From: Buchananella hordeovulneris
GTDB taxonomy: Bacteria; Actinomycetota; Actinomycetes; Actinomycetales; Actinomycetaceae
Direction: 5' to 3'
Assembly (NCBI RefSeq): GCF_001907235.1
Contig: NZ_MQVS01000001.1
Coordinates: 248,001-312,000 of the forward strand
Length of the DNA stretch: 64,000 nt
Part shown: piece after piece, positions 9,781-18,810 of the stretch
Layout: each line of letters opens with the position of its first letter
Numbering within the stretch: position 1 is the first letter of the stretch
The notes under the pieces: generated by a model
What the model was told of the DNA's origin: nothing
Seen by the model: only the letters and a program-made list of their open reading frames with translations
Database searches by the model: none
Translations under genes and position numbers: made by a program

Positions 9781-9856
9781 CCGCCCTAATTGGCTACCGG
9801 GGGCGGTCATCCGGTGTATATGGCGCCTGTGGCGCGCTGGGAGTCAACTAGGGCGG
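9781..9856. repeat. 76-bp dispersed palindromic element, copy 1
   Basis: This 76-bp segment has complementary ends (CCGCCCTA ... TAGGGCGG) with imperfectly paired arms of about 20 bp and a conserved centre, GTATATGGCGCCTGTG. The same element, also exactly 76 bp, recurs at 39802-39877 and 41151-41226. It lies between the rpsI terminator and glmM. It encodes nothing obvious and is best described as a small intergenic palindromic repeat, REP- or MITE-like. Confidence 0.75.
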
Positions 9857-10044
9857 TTGCTGGCAGCCGCGCCGGAGTAAGCGAGGGCGGTGCGTGACGG
9901 CTTCCCGGCCCTCGCTGCGCCGAAGTGAGCGGTGGGGGAGGGTTTGTCGCGTTGGCGCGCAGCCGGGAAAACTCGCTGGTTGCCCGGTCGGCAGGTAGGG
10001 CCCTGGGTGTGCCAACATGGCTGCGGCAACGAAAGGGAAACACG

Positions 10045-11397
10045 ATGGCAAGACTCTTTGGCACCGACGGGGTGCGCGGGCTGGCAAACGCCGAGATCAC
10101 GCCAGAATTGGCGCTCTCGCTCGGGCTGGCGGCCGCCCGCTGGCTAGGCGACAATCCTCCCGCCCGGGGCGGCAAGCCACGGGCCGTTATCGGGCGCGAC
10201 ACCCGCATTTCAGGTGAGTTCCTGTCGGCCGCCATCGCGGCCGGGCTGGCCTCCGGCGGGGTCGACGTCACCCGGGTGGGCATCGTGCCCACCCCCGCTG
10301 TCGCGCACTTCACGGCCACCTCCGATGTTGACCTTGGGGTCATGATCTCGGCCTCCCACAATCCGATGCAGGACAACGGCATCAAGTTCTTCGCCCGCGG
10401 CGGCTACAAGCTTGATGACGCGGTGGAGGACCAGATCGAAGCCCTGCTGACGCAAAGTTGGCAGCGTCCCACCGGCGGGGGCGTCGGGGACATCCACCGG
10501 GACACCGAGCGCGCCGACCACAACTATGTCTCCCACCTGGTGGGGGCCGTGGGGCCGCAGCGCCTAAAGGGGCTGCGGATCGCGGTGGACTGCGCCAACG
10601 GTGCCGCCTCCAATGTGGCCCCGATGGCGCTGCGCGAAGCCGGGGCCGATGTTGTGGTCATGAACGCCTCCCCGGACGGGGAAAACATCAACAAGGCCTG
10701 CGGCTCGACCCACCCGGAGCAGCTGCAGGCCGTCACGGTGGCCTCCGGGGCAGACTTCGGGGTGGCCTACGACGGCGACGCTGACCGCTGCCTGGCCGTC
10801 GACGCCCAGGGCACGCTCGTGGACGGCGACCAGATCATGGGGCTGTTGGCCCTGGCCCTGAAAGACGAAGGACGCCTGGCGCACGACACCCTGGTCACCA
10901 CCGTCATGTCGAATCTTGGGCTGCAGCTGGCCATGCGAGAGGCGGGAATAACCACCGTGCAGACCGCCGTCGGGGACCGCTACGTGCTGGAGGAGATGCT
11001 GCGGGGCGGCTACAGCCTGGGCGGGGAACAATCGGGGCACATCATCGCCTCCCAATTCGCCACCACCGGCGACGGGGTGCTGACCTCCCTGCTGCTCGCG
11101 GCCCGGGTGCAGGACACCGGCTCCTCGCTGCAAGACCTGGCCAGCATCGTGCGGCGCCTGCCGCAGACCCTCATCAACGTCCCGAACGTGGACAAGGCGC
11201 GGGCGGGGGACAACGAGGTGCTGGCCGAGGCCATCGAGCGAGCGGAGGCTTTCCTCGGCGACTCCGGCCGGGTACTGCTGCGCCCCTCCGGCACCGAGCC
11301 CCTGGTGCGCGTGATGGTGGAGGCCCGCACGCAGGAGGAAGCCGACGCCGTGGCCCAGCGCCTCGCCAGCGTCGTCCGTGAACAACTCGCCCTCTAG
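10045..11397 (+). CDS. glmM: Phosphoglucosamine mutase
   Basis: This 450-residue enzyme converts glucosamine-6-phosphate to glucosamine-1-phosphate for UDP-GlcNAc and peptidoglycan synthesis. Visible are the N-terminal FGTDGVRG, the phosphoserine loop [12 protein letters not shown] (phospho-acceptor Ser104), the metal-binding DGDADR, GEQSGH and the phosphate-binding [15 protein letters not shown]. The ATG at 10045 follows GAAAGGGAAA. The rplM-rpsI-glmM order is typical for actinobacteria. A terminator hairpin follows at 11410-11444. Confidence 0.96.
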   Translation: MARLFGTDGVRGLANAEITPELALSLGLAAARWLGDNPPARGGKPRAVIGRDTRISGEFLSAAIAAGLASGGVDVTRVGIVPTPAVAHFTATSDVDLGVMISASHNPMQDNGIKFFARGGYKLDDAVEDQIEALLTQSWQRPTGGGVGDIHRDTERADHNYVSHLVGAVGPQRLKGLRIAVDCANGAASNVAPMALREAGADVVVMNASPDGENINKACGSTHPEQLQAVTVASGADFGVAYDGDADRCLAVDAQGTLVDGDQIMGLLALALKDEGRLAHDTLVTTVMSNLGLQLAMREAGITTVQTAVGDRYVLEEMLRGGYSLGGEQSGHIIASQFATTGDGVLTSLLLAARVQDTGSSLQDLASIVRRLPQTLINVPNVDKARAGDNEVLAEAIERAEAFLGDSGRVLLRPSGTEPLVRVMVEARTQEEADAVAQRLASVVREQLAL

Positions 11398-11409
11398 ACC
11401 CTCCTGGCG

Positions 11410-11444
11410 CGTGGGGGCTCTCCTGCTAGCGGAGGGCCCCCACG
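11410..11444 (+). terminator. Terminator after glmM
   Basis: A 14-bp stem with one G-T pair (11410-11423 with 11431-11444) and a seven-base loop lies 13 bp downstream of glmM. Confidence 0.65.
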
Positions 11445-11531
11445 GGTATCTGCGGCGTTGGAGATGGTGCTGGGGGAGTAGGGATTGGCGGCCACGGCCA
11501 GCTACGGTTGTCCCGAGGAAGGGAGGGCCGC

Positions 11532-12230
11532 GTGGATTGGCTCCAGGATTTGCTGGTCGCGGCCGGTAGCAGCCCGTGGGCGCTGGTGCTGGTGTTGGCG
11601 TTTTGCATAGTCGATGCCGTCTTCCCGGCCGTGCCCTCGGAATCTAGCGTCATCACGTTGGCGGTGCTCGCCACCACCACCGGCTCTCCGAACCTCTGGC
11701 TGGTATTGGCGGTGGCCGTCAGCGGGGCGTTTGTGGGCGATATCGTCACCTTCCACCTGGGGCGGCGCGTGCCGCTGGAGCGCCTGCGATTCCTGCGCGG
11801 ACAGCGGGCGCAGAGCGCTATCGGGGCGGCCCGCACCGCCCTGCAGCGACGCGGCACCCTGCTGATCCTGTCGGCCCGGTTCATCCCGGTTGGTCGGGTG
11901 GCCGTCAACCTGGTGGCGGGGGCCACCGGATTTCCGCGCCGCCGGTTCGTGGCTACCGCCTTGCTGGCCGCCGTGACCTGGGGGCTGATATCGATCTCGA
12001 TTGGCACCGGCGTCGGGCACTTCCTCCACGACTACCCGCTCGTGGGGGTAGCGGTCGGCGTGTGCGTGGGGGTCGTCGTTGGGGTGGCCGTGGACAAGCT
12101 GGTGGCCCTCCTGGCCCGCCTTCTCAGCCGTCGCCAGCCCTCCGCGGCGCGCCCGGGGGGCCAGGGGGTCAGCGGGGAGGTGTCTTCCGGGAAGTCGACC
12201 TCCGCGGCGCGCCCGAGCGGCCGGGACTAG
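11532..12230 (+). CDS. DedA-family membrane protein
   Basis: This 232-residue protein has four to five hydrophobic segments and the DedA/SNARE-associated pattern: FPAVPSESSVITLAV near residue 32, GDIVTFHLGRR near residue 72, and LSARFIPVGRVAVNLVAGATGF near residue 120 with the essential arginine and glycine residues. DedA proteins are thought to act in the membrane as lipid-carrier flippases or in proton-dependent transport. Translation starts at GTG 11532, after GAAGGGAGG. The basic Ser/Arg-rich tail contains two copies of a short SAARP motif. Its stop overlaps the stop of the convergent coaA by 4 bp. Confidence 0.85.
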   Translation: MDWLQDLLVAAGSSPWALVLVLAFCIVDAVFPAVPSESSVITLAVLATTTGSPNLWLVLAVAVSGAFVGDIVTFHLGRRVPLERLRFLRGQRAQSAIGAARTALQRRGTLLILSARFIPVGRVAVNLVAGATGFPRRRFVATALLAAVTWGLISISIGTGVGHFLHDYPLVGVAVGVCVGVVVGVAVDKLVALLARLLSRRQPSAARPGGQGVSGEVSSGKSTSAARPSGRD

Positions 12231-13183
12231 CGCTTGCGCAGCAGGAGGCGCTGCACGCGGTGACTGGCGTCCTTTTGCATTATTAACCCGGCCCGTCCCC
12301 GGGTCGGGGCAATGTTTTGCACCAGGTTCGGCAGGTTGATTTGCTGCCAGATGCGGCGGGCGTGGGCCACCGCCTCGGTGTCGCTCAAAGAGGCGTAAGT
12401 GTGGAAGTACGAATCGGGCCGCGAGAACGCGGTGTCCCGCAGCTTGAGGAAACGCTCGACATACCAGGAGGCGATGTCGCCGGGGCGAGCATCGACGTAG
12501 ATGGAGAAGTCGAAGAAGTCCGAGACAGCGACGTTGAAGGTGCCGCGGGCGGTGGCCCGGGCAGGCTGCAACACATTCAAGCCCTCCACGATGAGAACGT
12601 CGGGGGCGCAGACCGTCTGATACTGCGCGGGCACGATGTCGTAGGTGACGTGGGAGTAGACGGGCACCTGCAGCTGCTCCACCCCGGACTTGACCTCGGT
12701 GAGGAACCGGAGCAGGGCCCGCCGGTCGTAGGATTCGGGAAAACCCTTGCGGTCCATGAGGCCGCGCCGTTCCAACTCGGCATTGGGCAGCAGGAAGCCA
12801 TCGGTGGTCACCAGGTCCACGCGAGGGGTGCGCGGCCAGCGGCGCAACATCTCCCGCAGCAGGCGCGAGACCGTGGATTTGCCGACGGCTACCGACCCGG
12901 CTACCGCGATCACGAACGGCGTGGGGGAGGTGTGGGCACGTAGGAAACGCAGCGACTGCGTGGTCAACTCCTTATTGGCGGCGATATGCAGCTGCAGGAG
13001 CGCCGATAAGGGACGATAGATGGCGTCCACCTCCGCCAAGCCGATCGGATCGCCGAGCGACGTCAAGCGTTGCACATCGGCCTGCGTCAGCGGCAGCGGC
13101 GTGGCGGCGGCCAACGCGCTCCACTGCTCGCGCGTGAACTCAGTAAACGGGGTGTAATTGCGGGACTCGGCGGAAACGCTCAC
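12227..13183 (-). CDS. coaA: Type I pantothenate kinase
   Basis: This 318-residue enzyme phosphorylates pantothenate in the first step of coenzyme A synthesis. It has the P-loop GSVAVGKST near residue 99, TTDGFLLPNAELERRGLMDRKGFPESYD, and EGLNVLQ. The GTG at 13183 gives the normal N-terminus; the frame is open for another 1.5 kb antisense to acpS and nnrD, but that extension is not real. A GACAAT box lies six bases upstream (13190-13195), suggesting a leaderless transcript. The start is only 37 bp from that of divergent acpS. Confidence 0.95.
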   Translation of the reverse strand: MSVSAESRNYTPFTEFTREQWSALAAATPLPLTQADVQRLTSLGDPIGLAEVDAIYRPLSALLQLHIAANKELTTQSLRFLRAHTSPTPFVIAVAGSVAVGKSTVSRLLREMLRRWPRTPRVDLVTTDGFLLPNAELERRGLMDRKGFPESYDRRALLRFLTEVKSGVEQLQVPVYSHVTYDIVPAQYQTVCAPDVLIVEGLNVLQPARATARGTFNVAVSDFFDFSIYVDARPGDIASWYVERFLKLRDTAFSRPDSYFHTYASLSDTEAVAHARRIWQQINLPNLVQNIAPTRGRAGLIMQKDASHRVQRLLLRKR

Positions 13184-13208
13184 GGCTCTATTGTCCACGG
13201 TGGGCCGG

Positions 13209-13220
13209 TACGCTGCCCAC
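13209..13220 (+). promoter_or_regulatory. -10 box for leaderless acpS
   Basis: TACGCT at 13209-13214 is six bases before the acpS ATG at 13221, with no ribosome-binding site. Together with the coaA box at 13190-13195 it packs two divergent promoters into the 37-bp gap. Confidence 0.5.
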
Positions 13221-13571
13221 ATGATCGTTGGGATAGGGGTAGACATCGTCAACGTGCCTCGCTTCGCGGCGGCGCTGGCGCGCAGCGCGCGCCTGGGGCC
13301 GCGCCTCTTGACCGCCGCGGAGTTGGCCCGGCCTGCCCGCTCCCAGGCGGCCCGCTTTGCCGCCAAGGAGGCACTAGCCAAGGCCCTAGGATCCCCGGGC
13401 AACCTGCGGTGGCACGACTGCGAGGTGCGGGGTGGGGGGCAGCAGCCGCCCCGTTTCGCGGTGAGCGGTACCGTGGCCGCCGCGCTGGCCGCCCGCGGTG
13501 GGCGCCACATCCACCTGACGTTGTCGCACGACGGCGACCACGCCGTCGCCCTGGTGGTGGTGGAAGCATGA
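13221..13571 (+). CDS. acpS: Holo-[acyl-carrier-protein] synthase
   Basis: This 116-residue enzyme transfers phosphopantetheine from CoA to acyl carrier protein. The magnesium-binding motif GIGVDIVNVPRF starts at residue 4, and the second motif AARFAAKEALAKALG is near residue 47. The start at ATG 13221 was chosen because it places GVDIV close to the N-terminus. Its stop codon overlaps the ATG of nnrD (ATGA at 13568-13571), so it heads an acpS-nnrD-alr operon. Its substrate CoA links it to the divergent coaA. Confidence 0.94.
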   Translation: MIVGIGVDIVNVPRFAAALARSARLGPRLLTAAELARPARSQAARFAAKEALAKALGSPGNLRWHDCEVRGGGQQPPRFAVSGTVAAALAARGGRHIHLTLSHDGDHAVALVVVEA

Positions 13572-15148
13572 GGGCCGCCTGGCGGGCCGCCGCTGTGCGC
13601 GCCGCCGAAGCCCCCCTGGTGGCCAGTGCGCCCCCCGACCACTGGATGCGTGCGGCCGCGTGGGCCGTCGCCCGCGCCGCCAAGGCCCAGGCCCGCTCCC
13701 GCACCGGCCGGGCCGCCGGCCACCGGGCCCTGGTGCTCGTCGGCGGGGGCGCCAACGGCGGGGACGGGCTGTACGCCGCCGCCCTGATGGCCCGCAGCGG
13801 CTGGCCCGTCACCGCCGTGCTGGCCACCGCCCACCCCCACGCCCCCGCCCTGGCGGCCGCCCGCACCGCCGGGGTACAGGTGGCGTTGGCCCCGTCGCTG
13901 CCCGCCACAGCGGGCCTGAGGCCGCTGGGGCCGGCCCGCCTGCGGGCAGTAGCGGCCGCCAGCCCCATTTGGCTCGACGCCCTGACTGGCACCGGCGCGC
14001 GCGGCCCCCTGCGCGGCCCGGCCGCCGCGCTCGTCCACGAATTGCTGCCGGTACGGGCCGACACCCAGCCGCGCGTGGTGGCCGTCGACGTGCCCTCCGG
14101 CGTGGACGTGGACACCGGGGCGGTGAAAGGGGTGGTGCTGCGCGCCGACGTCACCGTCACCTTCGGCGACGAGAAACCCTGCCTCTTGCTGCCGCCCGGC
14201 TGCTACCTGGCCGGACAAGTGGAGCTGGCGCTGCCCGAACTGGGGGTAGAGCCGACCGGGCCCGCCCCCGCGGTCGTCACCCAGGACGCGACCGAGCTGG
14301 CGGCCCTGTGGCGCCGCCCGCGCCCCACCGACCACAAGTACACGCGCGGTGTCGTCGGCCTGCTGGCCGGCTCCGCCACCTACCCCGGGGCGGGCATCCT
14401 GGCCGCCGCCGGGGCCCTCGGGGCCGCCCCCGGCATGGTGCGGCTGCTGGCTGCCGACGGCCCGGGCCCCCGCCCGGCCCACGTCGCCGCCCAGCTGGCC
14501 GCCCACCCCGCCCTGGTCGCCGCGCCCGGCCGAGTGCAGGCCCGCGTGCTCGGTCCCGGCGGCGACGCAGACCAGGCCCCCGCCTACGCCGCCGCCCTGG
14601 CCGCCGCCCGGGCCGACGGCCTGCCCCTCGTGCTGGATGCCGCGGCTCTGGACGGCTTGGTGCCTCCGCTGCCGCCCGCCGCCCTCCTGACCCCGCACGC
14701 CGGCGAACTAGCGGCCTTGTTGACCGCCTGGGGACAGCCGCGCAGTCGCGCTGAGGTTGAGGCCGCTCCCGTGGCCGCCGCCCGCGCCGCCGCCCAGCGG
14801 GCGGGCTGCGTCGTCCTGCTGAAGGGGCACACCACCGTCATCGCCGCCCCCACCGACCCGCTCTACGTGCACTCCGGGGCCCCCGCCTGGCTGGCCACCG
14901 CGGGCACCGGCGACGTGCTGGCCGGAATCCTCGGCGCCGCCTTGGCCGCTGTTGGGGACGAAGTTGCCGCCCTGCCTGGCCCGCTCGCCAGCGGCGAGGT
15001 GGCGCGGTGGGCCAGTCTCGGCGTCGTCCTACACACCGCCGCTGCCCGCCGCTGCGGCGGACCCTTGAGCGCCAGCGCCCTGGCCGCCGCCGTGCCCGCG
15101 GCGCTCGCGGCGCTCCTGGCGCGCGAAGATGGGACAATGGGCCAATGA
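13568..15148 (+). CDS. nnrD: Bifunctional NAD(P)HX epimerase / ADP-dependent dehydratase
   Basis: This 526-residue fused protein repairs hydrated NADH and NADPH. The N-terminal YjeF-type epimerase domain (about residues 1-215) shows LVGGGANGGDGLYAA and VAVDVPSGVDVDTG. The C-terminal kinase-like dehydratase domain shows HKYTRGVVGLLAGSATYPGA, LTPHAGELAAL, VLLKGHTTVIA and the catalytic GTGDVLAGI near residue 450. The sequence is very rich in Ala and Pro. Start and stop overlap those of acpS and alr by 4 bp each, implying translational coupling. Confidence 0.92.
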   Translation: MRAAWRAAAVRAAEAPLVASAPPDHWMRAAAWAVARAAKAQARSRTGRAAGHRALVLVGGGANGGDGLYAAALMARSGWPVTAVLATAHPHAPALAAARTAGVQVALAPSLPATAGLRPLGPARLRAVAAASPIWLDALTGTGARGPLRGPAAALVHELLPVRADTQPRVVAVDVPSGVDVDTGAVKGVVLRADVTVTFGDEKPCLLLPPGCYLAGQVELALPELGVEPTGPAPAVVTQDATELAALWRRPRPTDHKYTRGVVGLLAGSATYPGAGILAAAGALGAAPGMVRLLAADGPGPRPAHVAAQLAAHPALVAAPGRVQARVLGPGGDADQAPAYAAALAAARADGLPLVLDAAALDGLVPPLPPAALLTPHAGELAALLTAWGQPRSRAEVEAAPVAAARAAAQRAGCVVLLKGHTTVIAAPTDPLYVHSGAPAWLATAGTGDVLAGILGAALAAVGDEVAALPGPLASGEVARWASLGVVLHTAAARRCGGPLSASALAAAVPAALAALLAREDGTMGQ

Positions 15149-16371
15149 CAACTGTCGGTCCCCGCATCGTCGTGCATCCCGCCGCGATCACCGCCAACCT
15201 GCGTGTGCTCGGGAAAATTGCCGCCGTCCCGCAGATCGCCATCGTCAAAGCCAACGGCTACGGCCACGGCCTGCTGGTGGCGGCACACGCCGCGCTGGCG
15301 GCCGCCGTCAATTGGCTCGGTATCGCCCAGTTCTCCGAGGCCTTGACGTTGGCCAAGCGGCTGCCGCCGATCTCCCCGCAGCCTCACGCTGCCCCGGCGG
15401 AGCCCACCCCGTCCGGTCTCCGCATTTTGACGTGGTTGGCCAGCGAGCCCGACCTCTACTTCCCGGCCGTGCAGGCGGGCCTGGACGTGTCCGTCTCGAC
15501 CCCGGCGGACCTACAGGCGGTGCTGGCGGCGGCCCACGCGACTGGCTGGCGCGCCCGCGTCCAGCTGCAGATCGAGACCGGGCTGCACCGCTCCGGTTTC
15601 GCTCCCGCCGCCCTGCCCGCCGCCCTGGCCGAGCTGCGCCAGGCCGCCGCGGCCGGGCTGGCGGAGGTCACGGGCGTGTGGTCTCACCTGGGGCAGGCCG
15701 ACGATCCACGCCCGCCCGCCGTGGCCGCCACGCAGGCCCAGATCGCGGCCTTCACGGAGCTGGCGGCGCTGGTGCGGGCGAACTTCCCGCACGCCCTGCG
15801 GCACTTGGCGGCCTCCGCCGGGCTGCTGCACTATCCGCAGGCCCGCTTCGACGCGGTGCGCCCCGGCATCGCCATGTACGGCCTGGACCCCGAACCGGCG
15901 TGGCCGCAGCTGGCACAGGCCGCAGGCGTGGACGCCGAGCGCATCGCCGCGCACACCGCGCAGCTGGCGCGCCTGCGTCCGGCCCTGGAGTTGACCGCCC
16001 CGCTGGTCGAGGTCAAAGCCCTGGCAGCGGGCGACGCCGTCTCCTACGGCGGCACCTGGCAGGCGCCCGGGCCCCGGTGGGTCGGCCTAGTGCCCGTCGG
16101 TTACGCCGACGGGGTGCCCCGTCACGCCTCCAATGCCGCCGAGGTGTGGGTTGGGGGGCAACGGCGACCCGTCGTGGGGCGGGTGTGCATGGACCAATTC
16201 GTCATTGACTTGGGTCCGCGGGAGGGGACGACGCCGCCGGTGGCGGCAGGCGAAGAGGTCGTCCTGTTCGGGTCCGCCCCGGCGCCCACCGCCGACGACT
16301 GGGCGCGGGCCTGCGGCACCATCGGCTACGAGATTGTCACCCGGCTCAGCCCGCGGCTGGCCCACAGTTAG
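15145..16371 (+). CDS. alr: Alanine racemase
   Basis: This 408-residue PLP enzyme makes D-alanine for peptidoglycan. The PLP lysine lies in IAIVKANGYGHG near residue 36. The C-terminal barrel has the catalytic tyrosine region SYGGTW, GLVPVGYADGVPR and GRVCMDQFVIDLG. There is a short Pro-rich insertion near residue 80. Translation begins at ATG 15145, overlapping the nnrD stop (ATGA). It is followed 10 bp later by tsaE, continuing the operon. Confidence 0.95.
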   Translation: MTTVGPRIVVHPAAITANLRVLGKIAAVPQIAIVKANGYGHGLLVAAHAALAAAVNWLGIAQFSEALTLAKRLPPISPQPHAAPAEPTPSGLRILTWLASEPDLYFPAVQAGLDVSVSTPADLQAVLAAAHATGWRARVQLQIETGLHRSGFAPAALPAALAELRQAAAAGLAEVTGVWSHLGQADDPRPPAVAATQAQIAAFTELAALVRANFPHALRHLAASAGLLHYPQARFDAVRPGIAMYGLDPEPAWPQLAQAAGVDAERIAAHTAQLARLRPALELTAPLVEVKALAAGDAVSYGGTWQAPGPRWVGLVPVGYADGVPRHASNAAEVWVGGQRRPVVGRVCMDQFVIDLGPREGTTPPVAAGEEVVLFGSAPAPTADDWARACGTIGYEIVTRLSPRLAHS

Positions 16372-16381
16372 GGAGGTTGCT

Positions 16382-16873
16382 ATGCAGCAGATCGGCCCAT
16401 TGCTCCTGCCCGATGCGCAGGCAACCCGCGCGCTCGGCGAGCGCCTGGCGCGCCTGGTGGCCCCCGGGGATTTGGTGATCCTCTCCGGGCCGCTCGGGGC
16501 GGGGAAGACCACTTTGACGCAGGGGCTCGGGGCCGGGCTTGGGGTCCGGGGGCGGGTGGCCTCGCCGACTTTCATCATCGCTCGCGTGCATCCCCACCCG
16601 GGCGACGGCCCGGCGCTGGTGCACGTGGACGCCTACCGCATCACCTCGCTGGACGACCTGGAGACCCTCGACCTGGAGGCCTCCCTGCCCGAGTCCGTCA
16701 CCGTCGTGGAGTGGGGAGAGGGCAAAGTGGAGGCATTGGCGGAATCTCGGCTAGAGATTCGTCTCGACCGGGGGGCCGGCGCGGCCCCGGACGCCGAGGC
16801 GGAGCCACGCACCGTGACCATTACTGCCGTGGGGCCGCGTTGGCGGTCCCTGGCGAAGGAGGACCTGCAGTGA
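16382..16873 (+). CDS. tsaE: tRNA t6A biosynthesis ATPase TsaE
   Basis: This 163-residue ATPase works with TsaB and TsaD to place the threonylcarbamoyl group on A37 of ANN-decoding tRNAs. The Walker A motif GPLGAGKTTLTQGL (about residues 40-53), SPTFII, HVDAYRI and VVEWGEGKVEAL are all present. The ATG at 16382 follows GGGAGG. Its end overlaps the GTG of tsaB by 4 bp. Confidence 0.94.
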   Translation: MQQIGPLLLPDAQATRALGERLARLVAPGDLVILSGPLGAGKTTLTQGLGAGLGVRGRVASPTFIIARVHPHPGDGPALVHVDAYRITSLDDLETLDLEASLPESVTVVEWGEGKVEALAESRLEIRLDRGAGAAPDAEAEPRTVTITAVGPRWRSLAKEDLQ

Positions 16874-17508
16874 ACGTGCTGGTAATCGACACCTCGGGGG
16901 GCGCGGCCGTCGGCCTGGTGCGCGACGACGAGCTGGTCAGTCAGGCACGCCACGCCTCGCCCCGCCAGCACGCCGAGCAGCTGGGCCCGCTCACCCACCA
17001 GGTGCTGGCGGCGGCCGGGCTCCGGCTAGCCGAGGTCGACTTGTTGGCGGTGGGCACCGGGCCCGCCCCGTACACCGGATTGCGGGCCGGGCTGGTGACC
17101 GCCCGGCTGCTGGCGTTCGCCGCGGGCCTGCCGGTGGTGGGCATGAGTCCGCTGGACGCCTTAGCGGCCCAAGCCTTCGCGGCGGGGGCGACCGGGCAGG
17201 TGCTGGTGGTCACGGATGCGCGCCGCCGCGAGGTGTATTGGGGGGCTTACGCGCAAGCGGACCCGGGAGTGACGCAGGTGGAAGAGCTCGGGGTGGGCGC
17301 TCCCGCTGCGGCGCCGACGGCCGGACGCAGCGTGGTCGGGCCCGCGGTGGGGCTGCTGCCGACGGACGAGATCAATATCGGGCCGTCGGTGTCCGAGCTC
17401 GACCTGGCCTGCTTTGGGCGGCTGGCGCGGGAGCGGTGGGCGGCGGGGACCGGCGGCGAGCTAGTCCCGGCCTACCTGCGACGCCCAGACATTCACCCCG
17501 GTAAATAG
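16870..17508 (+). CDS. tsaB: tRNA t6A biosynthesis protein TsaB
   Basis: This 212-residue ASKHA-fold protein is the partner of TsaD in t6A synthesis. It has [13 protein letters not shown] at the N-terminus and [21 protein letters not shown] near residues 62-82. The GTG start overlaps the tsaE stop (GTGA at 16870-16873), which supports the choice. Its stop is immediately followed by the rimI ATG. Its TsaD partner lies about 13.6 kb away in this window rather than next to rimI. Confidence 0.92.
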
Positions 17509-17997
17509 ATGGAGGTGCGGTTGCGGCCCGCGCAGGTGGCCGATGCGCCAGCCCTCACCCTGCTGGACGCCGAGATCTTCGGGCCCGACAAGTGGAGCGC
17601 CGCCACGCTCGCGGCCGAACTGTCCCACCCCGCCCGGCGCTACTTTCTGGTGGAGCGGACGGGACCGGGCGGGGCCGAGCTCGGGGGTTTTGCCGGGGTC
17701 AGCCTCGGCGACGTCGCCGAGGTGATGACCATCGGCCTGCGCGCCGACTGGCGCGGCCACGGGTGGGGGGCGCGCCTGCTCGACACCCTGCTGGCTGAGG
17801 TGGCCAACGCGGGCATCGCAGAGACCTTTCTCGAAGTGCGCGCGGCCAACGCTCCCGCCCTCGCCCTCTATCAAAGTCGCGGCTTCGCGCAGATCGCGCG
17901 CCGCCGTCGCTACTATCGGCGACCCACCGATGATGCCCTGGTGCTTCGGCGGTCCACCCCCGGCACAGACGGCGATGGGCCGACCGCCAGGGGTTAG
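17509..17997 (+). CDS. rimI: Ribosomal-protein-alanine N-acetyltransferase RimI
   Basis: This 162-residue GNAT acetyltransferase acts on N-terminal alanine of S18 and possibly other proteins. The acetyl-CoA loop is [21 protein letters not shown] (split here as WRGHGWGA near residue 82). The C-terminal motif [19 protein letters not shown] is followed by the RRRYY element typical of RimI. It begins directly after the tsaB stop with no gap. Its 3' end forms part of the hairpin at 17974-18016. Confidence 0.88.
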
Positions 17998-18016
17998 CGA
18001 CGGCGGTCGGCCCATC
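17974..18016. terminator. Hairpin terminator between rimI and the nitroreductase gene
   Basis: A perfect 15-bp stem (17974-17988 with 18002-18016) has its left arm inside the last codons of rimI. It separates two convergent genes and can serve both. Confidence 0.6.
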
Positions 18017-18030
18017 TAGCTTGGGGGCGC

Positions 18031-18594
18031 CTACACCTCGGCGATCACGGTCCGGGCCTCCGGACGGGGAGCGCGTCGGGAAGCCGCGGTGTCCGGCAGG
18101 CCGATGTTCAGCACCGCAAACGGTACCCACGAGGAATCGGCGAGGAACTCTTCCTTAATGCCCGCCGCGTCGATGCCGGTCATGGGGCCCACGCCCAGGC
18201 CGCGCGCCCGCAGGGCCACCACCAGGTAGCCGAACTGCAGCCAGGCGTTTTCCCGCGCGATCTTCTCGGCGTTGCTCCGCACCATCTCGGCCGCGCGGAG
18301 GCCGCGCTCAGCCATCTCGTCGGCCAGGGCCGCGTCGTAGGCCAGCACGACGCTCAGGGGAGCCTCCGCCACCCGGTCCTGGTTGCCCTCCATGACCCGC
18401 TCCACCAGGCGCTGGCGCTGCGCGGGGGAAACCACCAGGAGCCGTAGGGGCGTGGAGTTGAAGGCGGTCGGGCCGAACTTGATCTCGTCCCACACCTCCG
18501 CCAACAGGTTGGTGTCGAGCTCCCCGGGCGGGAAGCTGCGCGCAGTGTGGGCGTTGACGAAGACGTCGGGCAAAGAGTGAGTCTGTTCAGTCAT
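18031..18594 (-). CDS. Nitroreductase-family protein (malonic semialdehyde reductase type)
   Basis: This 187-residue FMN-binding protein resembles the RutE/HadB branch of nitroreductases, which reduce malonic semialdehyde or related compounds with NAD(P)H. Visible are ARSFPPGELD near the N-terminus, FGPTAFNSTPLRLLVV (FMN contact region), ENAWLQFGYLVVALRARGLGVGPMTG and the C-terminal VLNIGLPD. The start is ATG 18594. No pyrimidine-degradation genes are nearby, so the substrate is uncertain. It is divergent from sdhC across a 216-bp gap. Confidence 0.82.
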   Translation of the reverse strand: MTEQTHSLPDVFVNAHTARSFPPGELDTNLLAEVWDEIKFGPTAFNSTPLRLLVVSPAQRQRLVERVMEGNQDRVAEAPLSVVLAYDAALADEMAERGLRAAEMVRSNAEKIARENAWLQFGYLVVALRARGLGVGPMTGIDAAGIKEEFLADSSWVPFAVLNIGLPDTAASRRAPRPEARTVIAEV

Positions 18595-18798
18595 GGTCGC
18601 TGTAACGTCGTCTGGGGCGGACTATTCCCGGCGGCGGACTATTTCGGACGGACCCTTTGTCGTATTTCTTGACTGCGCGTCAGCAAAGCTGGGCGGGGGC
18701 TTTCAGCTGGCTCGCAGGAAAACGGCGGAATCTCGCCGCAAACGCCGCGGGACCTTGGTCCCGGCAAGAGGTCCCAAATGACACGGTCCGCGCCTCGG

Positions 18799-18810
18799 TA
18801 GCGTGGGAGC
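18799..18810 (+). promoter_or_regulatory. -10 box for leaderless sdhC
   Basis: TAGCGT at 18799-18804 is six bases before the sdhC GTG at 18811, and no ribosome-binding site is visible. Confidence 0.4.

Noticed and set aside
13070-13567. N-terminal extension of nnrD from 13070
   Set aside because: It overlaps acpS in another frame; the ATG at 13568 overlaps the acpS stop in the usual coupled manner.
12227-14698. An 823-codon open frame extending coaA far upstream
   Set aside because: The extension beyond 13183 is antisense to acpS and nnrD, has low-complexity Gly/Arg composition from high-GC DNA, and adds nothing similar to pantothenate kinase.
18031-18594. Assignment of the nitroreductase to pyrimidine catabolism (rutE)
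   Set aside because: No other rut genes lie nearby, so the specific symbol is not supported.
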